From Asterochloris sp. CNOR1 (lineage: Eukaryota > Chlorophyta > Trebouxiophyceae > Trebouxiales > Trebouxiaceae), in assembly GCA_963969365.1 (NCBI GenBank), contig OZ017748.1:3779001-3843000 (forward strand): a stretch of DNA of 64,000 nucleotides, read 5' to 3'. Positions 1 through 9,587 of the stretch are shown here, piece after piece. The notes beneath the pieces were generated by a model, which saw only the letters and a list, made by a program, of their open reading frames with translations, was not told the DNA's origin and searched no databases. Each line of letters begins with the position of its first letter. Within the stretch, counting starts at the first letter, position 1. The position numbers and the translations under genes are program-made.

Positions 1-334
1 TGGGTGGAGGAAAGTGTCCATATCTGTTAGGTCGGGATATGGTTTCAGGAGTGTCAGGATGCCAGGTGTCGCTGGTGAGTCTGACAGAGTAGAGGTTGTG
101 CTGAATCTCTTGCTGCCCAGTAAGTCTAGGAGCAGGGCCTCCCTGATGCAGACTGGACTCCTCTGAGAGTCTTGGCTTGAGAAAGGCCAGCGCTAAGCAA
201 GCGGGCGCCAGCTGGCGCAAGAAACAGGTGATGACCCACTGCACATGGGGGAGAGGTAGAAGGCATGGTGTCATAGCGAAGGCCTTTTGAGAGCAGGCAC
301 ATGGCCCACAGAGTGCCAATTTTTGGAAAGTCAC

Positions 335-386
335 CCAGTCTGTCACTCAGTCAGTCAGTCACAGTCAGTCACTGCCAGTCAGTCGT
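335..386. repeat. CAGT microsatellite
   Basis: A run of imperfect cagt/cagtca units lies within a longer stretch in which no gene is recognised. It is a simple-sequence repeat, with no sign of coding. Confidence 0.7.
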
Positions 387-543
387 TTAGCAGATCCGCA
401 AGGCATCTGTCATTCTCATCAGCGCCACCTTGCCCCTGACATCACCAGGTGGTGTCATGTTGCAGTCAACTGACTTGATGCCTGCCCAGAACAGTCGTAC
501 TGCTTTCCTACAGGCATGGGGGGTGATGTTGGTCATCTTGCAG

Positions 544-717
544 GACAGCCTCAGCTGCTGTCACTTCCCTTGGACCTGCTCCAAAGTCATGTCTGGCCTC
601 GCCTGGATGCTATCAGCCTTGTTCAGCTTGAGCTGACAACTCAAAGGCTGCGTGGGCATGGTGACCGCGCAGCCAAGGCCATCTTGGAAATGGAGTCCCA
701 GTCAACAGTAGACACTG
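544..717 (+). CDS. F-box-like exon of an unresolved gene
   Basis: An open segment of about 58 codons is bounded by an acceptor (cttgcag) at 543 and a donor (gtgagt) at 718. Its N-terminal part reads LPLDLLQSHVWPRLDAISLV followed by an LTTQRLRG-type stretch, which matches the F-box pattern of LP-x-D-LL, a hydrophobic helix and a T-x-x-R-L-R end. F-box proteins are substrate adaptors of SCF ubiquitin ligases. A second open segment (about 873-950, WKEQLMWEHSG) may be the next exon, but its phase does not join cleanly. No start codon, substrate-binding domain or stop could be placed. It could be a gene remnant or a chance resemblance. Confidence 0.33.
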
Positions 718-3083
718 GTGAGTTGGCCCAGCCACAGCTTGCACCTGGGTATGCACAGTCCAAAGAGGCATTTGCTTCCTACATCACTGTTCTGGCCTGG
801 CCGACATTGTCTGTGGCACCCCTAGATGACTGCCGTTGTGGGCTGCTCACTGTAGCTGTTCCCACTTTCAGGCGCATGTCTTGGAAGGAGCAACTGATGT
901 GGGAGCACAGCGGAGTGGGCTTTGACTCCCACCTCCTGCAGAAAGCGAGTACGTTATTGCAGCTTGCCTTGTCAGACCCGCCTATTTATGTCGCGCAACT
1001 GCTGATTCTAGTGTCTCAATCAGTTAACTGCATGGAGTCTTGCAGGTTTTGTGGCATGGGCTCCCAGAGGGAGCCATCAGCATGTTGGTCTTCCTTGCTC
1101 AGGCCCTAAGCTGCTGGTGTCAGATTGCAGCACAGCTGACCAGCCATTTTGGCGGTGGAAACTGCAAGTTCTGAGTAGCACCTGTGTGGAGTTTGGAGTT
1201 TTGCCTGAGACTCATTTGGTGAGTCAGAGTCCTTATGCCAATTGCTGCCGCCTCAGTCAATGACGTCTTACGATGGGTGCTTATACACATCTTGTGGTCT
1301 TCTTTAAACTTGTATGAAAATACTATATGTATTACGTATAAAGTGCCATGCAGCACCAAGACTTCTCCCTACACAAGGCGCTGGGATGCAGCACTGAGGG
1401 AGCTGTGGGAATTGCCTCGCTCCTGGTATCAGGCAGCAAGCTGCTCACAAAGGCAAGCTTGCATCTGAACAGCTGCACTGTGGGCACTGCTGTTGTATCC
1501 TATGGATGGCACATGTTGTATCTCTGATTGGCACACGTTGTATCTGTGGATGGCACCTCATTTTCAGCAGAGTGCATCTTCTGCCGGTGTCCAAGCCTTG
1601 TGGGGGAAGCTCTCGTTATATCTTGTTGAATGCAGCATCACATCAACCCAGAGCCTCCCATTGTATGTAGTGGCTCTTTGTGCGGACTGCGACTGGTCGG
1701 TTCTGACATCTCTTGATCACTGCATGCAGGTCCCAGTACTGCAAAACAGTGTGGTGGAGGTCCTGTGCAGGCGTGGGCGAGTAGAGTTTTTCATAACCAA
1801 CCCTCCCATCTGTATGCAAATGGGCTGGAAAGATGGCATACCCACGATCTTGCCCTACCAGTGAGTCAGTTGCCTGCTGTATTGTAATGGTTGCTTGTTG
1901 GAAGCTGCATGCCAACAACTGACAGCCTGTACATTGGCATGTTGCCGTGACTTCAATGGGTGCGTTGCAAAAGCAGTTGCATACAGCTTTGCCATGCTGG
2001 ATTGTCTCGTACAAAAATTGTATGATTTGCTAATGCAGTGTGGGAGACATGTGGCTTGAGCTTACATTTGCCAAGAGCCAGCATGTGCGTCTGGCGTTGA
2101 CCTGCTGGCAACATTGCAGTTTTAAGGTGCTTCACACCATCCATGACAACGGGCCCACCTTTTGCAAAGAACCGACCTGTCTTAGGTTGCAAACAAGTCC
2201 TTGTTTGCCCAGCTTTCACAGAGCCCAATCTTAACTGAAACAGCTTCCAGCTTTTGCAGGCTGAGAACTGCACAGAGCCCAGATTTTGTATAGAGCCCAA
2301 TATTACCTGAAACAGCTTCTCCAGCTTTTGCAGGCTGAGAACTGCACAGGATCCAGATTTTGCTTTACATGAAATTGCTTTGCCCGGCCCCTGTGCGCTA
2401 TTACCTTTTGCATTTTGTGTTCACAGCCTACAGCCCACTTTTTGCACCCATGCAGTGCCCAATGAATCAAGCTTGCTTTTCAGCATTTTGCTCAATCTCC
2501 TGGCTTTTTATCTGATCTGTATGTATTCATTTGCTCTCAGCTTCCTTTGCTCAACCCTTACTACCTATACTGAGGGCGTGCTGACTGTCCAGTAGCAGCT
2601 TGTTGAAGTCTTGTTCGTCTCTCCACTTAGAGAACAAGTTTATCAAATCCAGTGAGCTTTGTAACATGAAGTGGTGCACCACATCCATAGGTCTCTCTTG
2701 CCCAGGTCACACACTTTCATCAAGCAAGCAGGTGGGGCGCTGTGCATGGCCCCCAAGCAGACGGCAAAGCATGACTATGTCTGAGCCAGGTGCCCCTCAG
2801 TACCTGCAGCCACAAGCACCATGATAAGCATGCACTCTACCTGCTGCAGCATCATATGTGACATGCATGGCAGGTCCGGTATTTTCTGGCTTGCAGGCCT
2901 CAAGGCATGTAATGGAACGCACATTACGTACCAGGCGTTGGAGCGGGTGTGAAGGTGGAACACCATGCGGCGTTGCGGCCATCGTCCGCCACTGGTAAAC
3001 TTGCTTTCTAGGCCATTCAGAGTGTCCCAGCAGCCTTTCTGAGTCATGTCAGGGAGTGCAAGCATACAACCCTGAATACGGCA
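718..3083. other. No recognisable gene
   Basis: I searched both strands for family motifs and found none. Open frames exist (for example around 1740-1860 +), but none has a recognisable domain or a consistent exon chain. The stretch contains the 72-bp direct repeat described separately. Confidence 0.5.
2221..2363. repeat. Tandem duplication, 2 x about 72 bp
   Basis: The first copy begins gagcccaat at 2221 and the second begins gagcccaat at 2293. The two share long identical stretches, including cagcttttgcaggctgagaa. Divergence is small, so the duplication is fairly recent. There is no coding context. Confidence 0.85.
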
Positions 3084-4216
3084 ATGTGGCTGCGTGCAAA
3101 GGATGTTGCCAGAGCCCTTGGCACCTGGCGCAAGGCTGGCCACGAGAACCCTTTCATGGGCATCACCTTGGAGCAGCTCAAAGCCAACTATGCAGTGTGG
3201 CTGGTAGATGGGGAGTCCAGTGATGGTGCTGTGGCTCTCAGGCCTGCCCACATCTGCCCTGTGGCAGAGTGCTCAGCGCTAGGATACCTTGACCCCAAGC
3301 GCTGGAGGGAGCACATGAAAACACACAAGATGTAAGTTGCCCAGCTGTGTGACACTCTCCTATGCCTTCGCTCCTAGGTGTTGCCTACGCTCCTAGGTGT
3401 TGCCAACGCTCCTAGGTGCTGCTTATGGCACTAAGTGACACACAAGGGGTACCTTTGCAAGAAGCTGCCTAAGGGCAGAGGGGCTCAGCATCATCTTTGT
3501 CAGCTGGAGGCGTGGATGAGGCCGGGGGGAAGATCATCAGACCCACCAAAATACTTAGCAAGCCATCGGCTGCCGTGAAGGAGCTGCTCGAAGCTTGCCC
3601 GCAGGTGTCTTCGTCTGTTGTACAGAGAACCAATGTGGGGGGGAGTGACAGGGATGAGGATGGAGATGAGGAGGTGAGCGCCATGAATGGCGCGACTGCG
3701 TCGCTTTGCAAGCTTTGCGTTACTAGCATTGAAAGATCTGAAAAACACCTACTCTGCAGGTCGCCACAAGCAACTTAGAGCCGTATACAACACAGCCTGG
3801 CAACCCTCCACCATCTCCTGTACTCCCTACCAGATGCATGTTGACAAGATCCTTGAGAGTCACCACATGACCATCAGTGCCAGAAACCTTGCCGACAGAG
3901 CTAGACTGCGGGTTATCCATGGCCGCCAGCATGTGGAGAGGCGCAAGGCTGTGGAGAAGGTGGCTAACGAGCTGTCATCGCTGAAGAAGAAGCGGGTGAT
4001 GATTTGTCTTGCTTGGCGTGGGATCGCCTGCTTTGCCTGGCCACTCACCAATCCTTGTATCTGCAGGAGGATATCATCGCTCTGATAGACACGGTTGAAG
4101 ACAAGCATGACTTGGCACGTGAGGAGTATGAGGACCTGAAGAGAAAGCAGGTTGATGAGATCGATGAGTTTGATGCATCTTCTTTTCCTGATACTTTGCC
4201 TGAGATTTCTGAGTGA
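3084..4216 (+). CDS. Putative C2H2 zinc-finger protein (tentative exon model)
   Basis: Tentative exons are 3084-3331, about 3481-3673, 3760-3995 and 4067-4216. The first exon ends in a C2H2-like finger, CPVAEC followed thirteen residues later by HMKTH, directly before a gtaagt donor. The third exon is basic and helical (NLADRARLRVIHGRQHVERR). The last is acidic (EDIIALIDTVEDKHDLAREE) and ends at a TGA at 4214-4216. Exons 3 and 4 join in phase 0 (CGG|gtgatg to ctgcag|GAG). Exons 2 and 3 do not join in phase with the splice sites I chose, so an exon or junction is wrong. One finger plus a charged coil suggests a nucleic-acid-binding protein, but no family is recognised. It may instead belong to the adjacent foreign insertion, although its introns argue for a host gene. 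Confidence 0.4.
3369..3425. repeat. Tandem repeat, 3 x 19 bp
   Basis: Three copies of cgctcctaggtgttgccta with few changes lie inside the first intron of the tentative zinc-finger gene. Confidence 0.9.
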
Positions 4217-4414
4217 GCCGACCTCAAAGCCAATGAAACCAGTCCAATTGTTGAGTGTAATGCCTCAGACTAGGATTCCAATCAAGGTTTACAACAGCAG
4301 CAGAAACTCTTTGAAGTCAGGCCCATTTATCAGTGTGAAGCAAGCATCGTGCAGGCTGGATAGCACAAGAGGCAACTCCATGTGAGGCACCAACAAGCAT
4401 GGCCTTCATTAATT

Positions 4415-4518
4415 GAAGCTCATGGCTAAATGACAAATTTGCAGCTCACGGCTGGATGACGAACCTGCAGCTCACGGCTGGATGACACATTTGCAGCTCA
4501 CAGCTTGATGACATACCT
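4415..4518. repeat. Tandem repeat, 4 x 26 bp, at the end of the primase fragment
   Basis: Four head-to-tail units of exactly 26 bp are present; the core is gcagctcacggctggatgac. The last unit overlaps the 3' end of the minus-strand primase/polymerase fragment and supplies its final codons before a stop. The array replaces the part of the gene that should encode the remaining catalytic motifs. Units abut directly with no spacers, so this is not a CRISPR array. On the minus strand each unit carries a ctgcag, the splice-acceptor core used throughout this window. Confidence 0.9.
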
Positions 4519-4822
4519 CCTTCTCGTTGTGCATCTGGAAGGCCCTGCGCATGACCTCAACGCCGTCCAACACGCCCTCCTCGCTGTCCTTTGACTTGAG
4601 CACATCGCAATCGACGACCAGCAGGTCGCTTCCCTTTCCTGTGAGGATCGCCAAGGCGTTGTGCCCGGGATCAAAGAACCGGTCGATGCAGTCGTCGTGC
4701 TGGGCCTGCTGCCACCCCTTCATGAAGAAGGGACGCTTCCCACCATCGTCGGTTGCCTGCAGCTTGACCGAGGTGATGACGTATCCTAGGCCATGCAGAG
4801 ATAAGGCCGCCTGCATCAGCAT
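4517..4822 (-). pseudogene. Truncated archaeo-eukaryotic primase/polymerase (prim-pol) domain
   Basis: About 102 codons run from an ATG at 4822. The fragment matches the start of the bifunctional primase/polymerase N-terminal family: GKRPFFMKGWQQA, then a short linker, NALAILTGKGSDLLVVDCDV, then an acidic helix. The DCD triad fits the first metal-binding motif (hhhDhD). Complete domains run well over 150 residues and carry further catalytic motifs (a histidine motif and another acidic motif), which are absent here because the frame runs into the 26-bp array. The family synthesises primers in plasmids, phages and large DNA viruses. Its position beside a clamp-loader fragment suggests remains of a viral replication module. 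A gtatgt follows the last good codon, so an intron is formally possible, but no downstream exon was found. Confidence 0.6.
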
Positions 4823-4888
4823 CTTGGCTTTCAATGACTATGTTCAAATCGTTTCTCTCTAAGTCCAAGCCTGTGCGTTATACAATAT

Positions 4889-5544
4889 ATGTATCTTCCA
4901 AGTATGACAGAACAGCACCCACAGATCCCAACGGCTGTGCTCAGCAGGTTAGAAGCATTCACCAGAAAGTACCTCAAGATAGGCGTCCCATGGCTGGGCG
5001 ACCTCTATGCCAAGGTCAAGAAGTTCCCAGAGGTTCAAGAGCTAGGGGGAATGTTGCGCAGGATGTTCCTAGAAACAAAGTGACAAGGACAGGCCGCTTT
5101 GAGGAGCTGTCCTCACCTGAACAGCTGCAGTTAATATACACCTTCTGCACACATGCTCCGGCATCCATACGAGATGACATGTTGCGTGCCTTGGAGGCCA
5201 AGGTGTCATCAGCTGGTCAGAGTATGGACATGGACAAGAAGCGATTCAAGTCCAAAGACAAAACGCAAAATGCTCGGAGTGTGATATGTCTCGGGAAATA
5301 CCTGAAGCTGTATGAAGTCAGACTTTCCAATCTGCATGCTGACTTTATGTCATCACGTGATGTTTTCAGGAGAATAGACATACTTTACGAATTGCTCAAG
5401 GCAGCTTGTGAGGCGCAGGCCATCATCGAATGGTGCTTTGGGAGCCCAGAGATCTCAGATGAGTTGCAGAGATACAGGCAGAAGACTGAAGCATGTCCTC
5501 GCAGACATTACAGAACTTTGAGAAGTCGTACAACAGGTTTGTGA
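4889..5544 (+). pseudogene. Unknown ORF of the foreign insertion (frame-broken)
   Basis: An open frame from ATG 4889 (TEQHPQIPTAVLSRLEAFTR...) stops at 5083. A second frame, open to 5544, then carries equally protein-like sequence (FEELSSPEQLQLIYTFCTH, and later DVFRRIDILYELLKAACEAQ). Together they look like one protein interrupted by a frameshift near 5075-5085. It is helical and Lys/Glu-rich, with no recognised family. There are no intron signals, unlike the host genes. Its 3' end overlaps the next ORF by 52 bases in another frame, a compact arrangement typical of viral genomes. Confidence 0.45.
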
Positions 5545-6533
5545 ACACACTGGCCATGATCCGAGCCTACCAAGACGTGCAGCATGGCATGGAAGTACTC
5601 CTCAGCATAGATGGAGAATACATACTACACACAAGCCCACACACAACAAGAGTGATGTCGGTGACCACATCCGCGGATCGAGTGCCTGCTCAGGTACAGT
5701 GGCAGTTATGGAGCAACTGGCCTTTGATCAAGATGAGGGGAGTCAAAATGAACGACAGCAACATCAACGCGTTGGCAGCCGAGTTGCTGAATGCGGTGGA
5801 GGTGTCCAGAAGCAACAAGAAAGGAAAGAAACGCAAAGCACCACCTGCGCGGCAACGCAATGTTGGTAATGCCACCGGATCTTCGACTGTACCTACTGCC
5901 AACAACACAAAAAGGACAAAGATTTCTATGCCGTCTCAGACAGAACTTGCCGATGAGATCCTTGATCAGGCAAACACAACCAACAGTTGGATTGAGGTCA
6001 CAAGTAGAAGAAGGGACCCTAGTGCCAACACCAGTTCAAATAACAAAACTGCAAACAACAACAAGCAGAGGTGCAGAAACATCTTGAAGAGTCGATATGA
6101 TTCATCGATGTTCAATTCGCACGTCAGAGATGGGTTTTGTAAGACTCTCATCAGGAAGAGAGGGAGTGTCATTCTAATGCTACCAGAACAGGATGGTGAG
6201 GACAAGCTGCACGGTACCATCTCCCTGCCCAACAGCAACAGGAAGGGATTCCACAACACGCGGGGGCTGAAGCATTCAAAGAGATACTACTATACAAGAA
6301 CCGGGCAGTTGCAAAGAGCCCTGCTGTATGATCCCACCACGGGAGGCCTCACATGGCATGAACGTGCCAATCTCAGTGTACCAGCAGACGTCACTTCGCT
6401 CAGTAGGAACATGGCAAAGTATGTCGGCAAGTATATACTATCTGAAATGAGTCGCCCGAACCCGTGCGTGAGATCAGACAATAATATCTTCATCCTGGTA
6501 GGACATGTCAAACCTGAAGGGGGCTTCCTGTAA
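5493..6533 (+). CDS. Unknown 346-aa intronless ORF of the foreign insertion
   Basis: This is the longest uninterrupted ORF of the window (346 aa) that cannot be explained as a shadow. The N-terminal third is helical (MSSQTLQNFEKSYNRFVNTL). The middle, about residues 100-200, is a Lys/Asn/Thr-rich low-complexity linker (SNKKGKKRKAP, NTSSNNKTANNNKQR). The C-terminal third looks globular (KRYYYTRTGQLQRALLYDPT, NMAKYVGKYILSEM). No family is recognised. Asparagine richness and lower GC differ from flanking host exons. It overlaps the upstream ORF by 52 bases and the downstream clamp-loader fragment by 29 bases. Most likely a structural or replication protein of an algal large-DNA-virus relative, but that is inference from neighbours only. 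Confidence 0.5.
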   Translation: MSSQTLQNFEKSYNRFVNTLAMIRAYQDVQHGMEVLLSIDGEYILHTSPHTTRVMSVTTSADRVPAQVQWQLWSNWPLIKMRGVKMNDSNINALAAELLNAVEVSRSNKKGKKRKAPPARQRNVGNATGSSTVPTANNTKRTKISMPSQTELADEILDQANTTNSWIEVTSRRRDPSANTSSNNKTANNNKQRCRNILKSRYDSSMFNSHVRDGFCKTLIRKRGSVILMLPEQDGEDKLHGTISLPNSNRKGFHNTRGLKHSKRYYYTRTGQLQRALLYDPTTGGLTWHERANLSVPADVTSLSRNMAKYVGKYILSEMSRPNPCVRSDNNIFILVGHVKPEGGFL

Positions 6534-6660
6534 GAATCGTGTGCTGGCGGTGTCCATGAGACCAAGCTGTCTCAAGGACATAATAGGCCAAGAAGAGCTC
6601 ACCAGATCCCTGTCCTTTCAGCTGTCGTCAGGCAGAACTCCGCACTCTTTCATCATCTCA
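6505..6660 (+). pseudogene. 5' fragment of a clamp-loader (RFC small-subunit-like) ATPase
   Basis: From ATG 6505 the frame reads a short leader and then MRPSCLKDIIGQEELTRSL, followed by SGRTPHSFIISG. This is the conserved start of replication factor C small subunits and DnaX-like clamp loaders (roughly RPxxLxDIIGQE, then G-x-x-PHxx-hhxG). The next motif, the Walker A loop GPPGxGKT, should begin at the final SG, but the sequence turns into unrelated QSPPVQP and stops at 6726. The gene is cut just before its ATP-binding site. The likely junction lies between about 6650 and 6683, immediately before the start codon of a host gene. RFC genes occur in host genomes and in nucleocytoplasmic large DNA viruses. 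The intronless, overlapping setting favours a viral origin. Confidence 0.55.
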
Positions 6661-6683
6661 GGCCAGTCACCTCCAGTACAGCC

Positions 6684-7169
6684 ATGCAGGCTGACCAGCA
6701 AACGGTGGACACCAGCTTCACGCTGAGTCCAGCTGAGCGGTGTGTGTGGAACAAGTGCAAGGCCCTGCAGAAGCAGGAGAGCAAGCTCAAGAAGTGGGAG
6801 CAGGTGATTGGCGGTTGGCGACAGTCGGTTTGCTCCACTTGGAGCGCGTTGTAACTGTGCTGCGCTGTGCTGCAGGATCTGGGCAGGCAGGCGGACTTAG
6901 ACAAGCGTGTCAAGGCTGCAGATGATAAAGACCTGGCAGTGGAGCAGCGTGAGAAGGCAGTAGCTGAAGGCGAGCAGTGCCTGGCCGCCTCAGCTGCAGA
7001 GGCAGCACGCCAGGCGGCTGCTGAGCGTCAGGCAGCCACTCTAGTTCTCGTCGCCATCGCGCTGTGCATTGCGGGGGCCTACGCGGTCATGATGGTTGAT
7101 GCCACCTACCTGGCAGGCAGCGGCGGGCGCCGCATCCTGCAGCTGCTGGCCAGGCTATTCTGCCACTGA
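6684..7169 (+). CDS. Small coiled-coil protein with a C-terminal membrane anchor
   Basis: Two exons, 6684-6803 and 6876-7169, join in phase 0 (CAG|gtgatt to tgctgcag|GAT) and give 137 aa. Residues about 15-95 are a charged heptad-like helix (KCKALQKQESKLKKWEQ, later AVEQREKAVAEGEQ and an Ala-rich stretch). Residues about 94-116 form one hydrophobic segment (TLVLVAIALCIAGAYAV), followed by a short basic tail (GGRRILQLLARLF). This is the layout of a tail-anchored protein with a cytosolic coiled coil; no family is recognised. The ATG is the first in frame after the foreign junction. The insertion ends about 25 bp upstream, so the native promoter or 5' UTR may have been displaced. Confidence 0.65.
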
Positions 7170-7380
7170 AGTTGGCTGCCATCACATGGGGGCAGAGCAC
7201 TCCTGCTCCATCTCTGCACTCAACAGTCCTAGCCAGAGAACATTATCAACCACATGGCCTGCAAGCTGCACAACAACACACATGTGAACAATCTGCTCTG
7301 CCTCTCTGACTCACCAGCACCTGCTCAGCACCAAGGTCCTGCTCCTGCACAAACTTGCTCACCCTTGAAGCCTCTGTTGC

Positions 7381-7393
7381 TGTAAATATGTAA
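7381..7393 (+). terminator. TGTAA polyadenylation signal
   Basis: Two TGTAA pentamers (7381 and 7389) lie about 215 bp after the stop of the coiled-coil gene, in a locally AT-rich stretch. TGTAA is the usual poly(A) signal of green algae. Confidence 0.5.
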
Positions 7394-9587
7394 CACAAAT
7401 TGAAAAATTATTGTACAGTGTGGGTGCAGGGTGTTCAGGCAATCAACTGTCAGCGCCAATGTGAAAGGCGATAGACAAGCAGAAATGGAGAGGTGAGTTG
7501 CAGCAACAGTCCTCTGGCAGGCTCATGTCTCAGGGTCTGCAGAGGAGAAAGGCAGTCAACTGACAGCACAGAGCATTGCAGAAAGAGTGGTGGTGGTGAG
7601 GGAACTGCTCCTGGCAGCCCTCCGACGATGTCCCTTCAGGATTATCCTGAGTGGGTGAGTCTCTCTATCTGTGCAGTCAGGTCCTGCAAGCAAAGTGCAA
7701 GGTAGGCCTCTACACAGCGTCCTGATCAGAATTGCCGAGACCATCACAGACCTTCACGACTTGCTGCAGCTGCTTGACTTCATGCTGCACCTCTGACATG
7801 TTGCAACACCTGTGTGGCTCCGCACGCTGCAGGGGCAGCATCTATGTCAGCATGCCTGTCTAGATACGATTGTCAGAGATGTTGGCACCAGACCTGACCT
7901 CAAGCTCCACATTTGCGAGCCCTGCAGGGGCACCCCTTGAAGTGGGCCAGCTCAAGCAAGGCCAGGCAGCTTTGCTGCGCTGCTGCTGTGCAGGTGTCCC
8001 AGTGCTGCCTTGCCTGGCGCACTTCTGAGTTTCTCCAGAGACTGCACATGAGCAATTAGCATACAGCACCTGTAAAGGCGTAAAGCCAACATGCCTACAG
8101 TCAGGCTCTGAGCACAAGTCCGGCTACCAAGCTGGACCAGTCCAAATACACGCCATTTGAGTTCCCACTTGCTGGTCTCACAACAGGCTAAATGCATTGC
8201 ACTCATCAATGACAACATAAGCAACATGCACAATTATACCTTTAAATATTTGCATAGCTGCAGCTTAGCGCCAGGCTAGGTGCATCAATGCTACTAGCAG
8301 AAGGCGGCCTACAGGAAGCATGTGGCGGTCCTGTGTTGTAGTAGCACAACAGGCATTGCCATTTGCAGGCATCTGCCAGCACTGCAGGCTTCTGTGGCAG
8401 CAATCGGCATCTGCAATGGGAGCACCTGTGCATAATAGCCATGTAATCCAGTCACTTTGCACAGAGACAGGGTGCGCTGACAGGCTTTTCTGTACGCTGT
8501 TGAATTATGTGGTACAGGTTCACAAGAAATAGATAGCAGGTTTCATTAAATTAGCTGGAAGTGCAGGTGGACAAAAAATGCCAGACAGTCAATGACCAAT
8601 CCATCCAGGAAACAGCAAAATTGGGGCCAAAAGCACTGCTCTTTACTGCAAAGACCCCCGTGCAAAGAGCCACTCTCGTGGTCTGCAGCAATGATATGGT
8701 CTGCTGTCTGACATATGTAACAAGTGCAGGCCTTCGTGACATGTAGAAGTGGACATGCCTGGAAGATGAGGAGAGCTACTTGAACGTGGGCCGTTGCTTT
8801 GGGACTAGCAGGTAATCAATGACCTGTATCTCCGCTGCTGCAGTGTTGGACAGCCCATAAGGCTCATCATATGCCCTCTGGCCTTTGGTCAATGCCGGCA
8901 GCCACCTGCATGCAGCCCAAAAATCAGCAAACCACAGCAGCTAGCTTGCAATGCAAGCCTGGAGGACAAGCTCGATAGCAAAGCCCAGCAGGACCACAAC
9001 CAGTTGACCCTTCAGGAGAGGGCCAGACGTGCCCACCTGCTGGGGTGGCCTGCTGTATGGGAGGGGGCTTCTCGGCTGCCCCCTCCAGAGGGGCCATGCC
9101 ACTTTGGGTCTTCACGCCATGAGCAGGGCACCTGCAGGATGCATGCACATCAGCATGGCTGTGACAGGCAGGGCTTTGAAGTTCAGTAAGGATCAGCATC
9201 CACTCCTGGCAGCAGGCTTGAAGGGCGTCTGGTGTTGAACAGGTCGTCAAAAGGTCAGATGCGCATCAGACAGCAGGGCACTGAGAGGCCAGCCTAGTTG
9301 ACATCAAGGTCAGCAGTGCACTCACAGCTCCAACGTGGCCTGTAGCAAGCATCATGCAGACCAGCGGCACCTGCCGTTGCCAGACTTGCCAATTCAGGAA
9401 GGCCAGGCACAAGTATGACCTGCTGAGCTGAGCCGAGGAGAGCACTGTGCGCCGGGTGGGGCTTTTGGTGCGCACGCCTCATCAGACTTGGAGCATGGAT
9501 TGGGGCAGTGCCCTTTGCCCATTACTGGGCATACTCACTGAACTCAGATACAGATGCTTGCCGGTTCGGTGCCTGACTGCATGCCCA
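7394..9587. other. No recognisable gene
   Basis: No conserved domain or coherent exon chain was found on either strand. The distal part should contain the 3' UTR of the minus-strand metallophosphoesterase gene. Confidence 0.5.

Noticed and set aside
516-1109. A single 197-aa protein
   Set aside because: The open frame continues through strong donor and acceptor sites. Only the F-box-like segment resembles a protein family.
4415-4518. CRISPR-like array
   Set aside because: The 26-bp units abut with no spacers, and the genome is eukaryotic. It is a simple tandem repeat.
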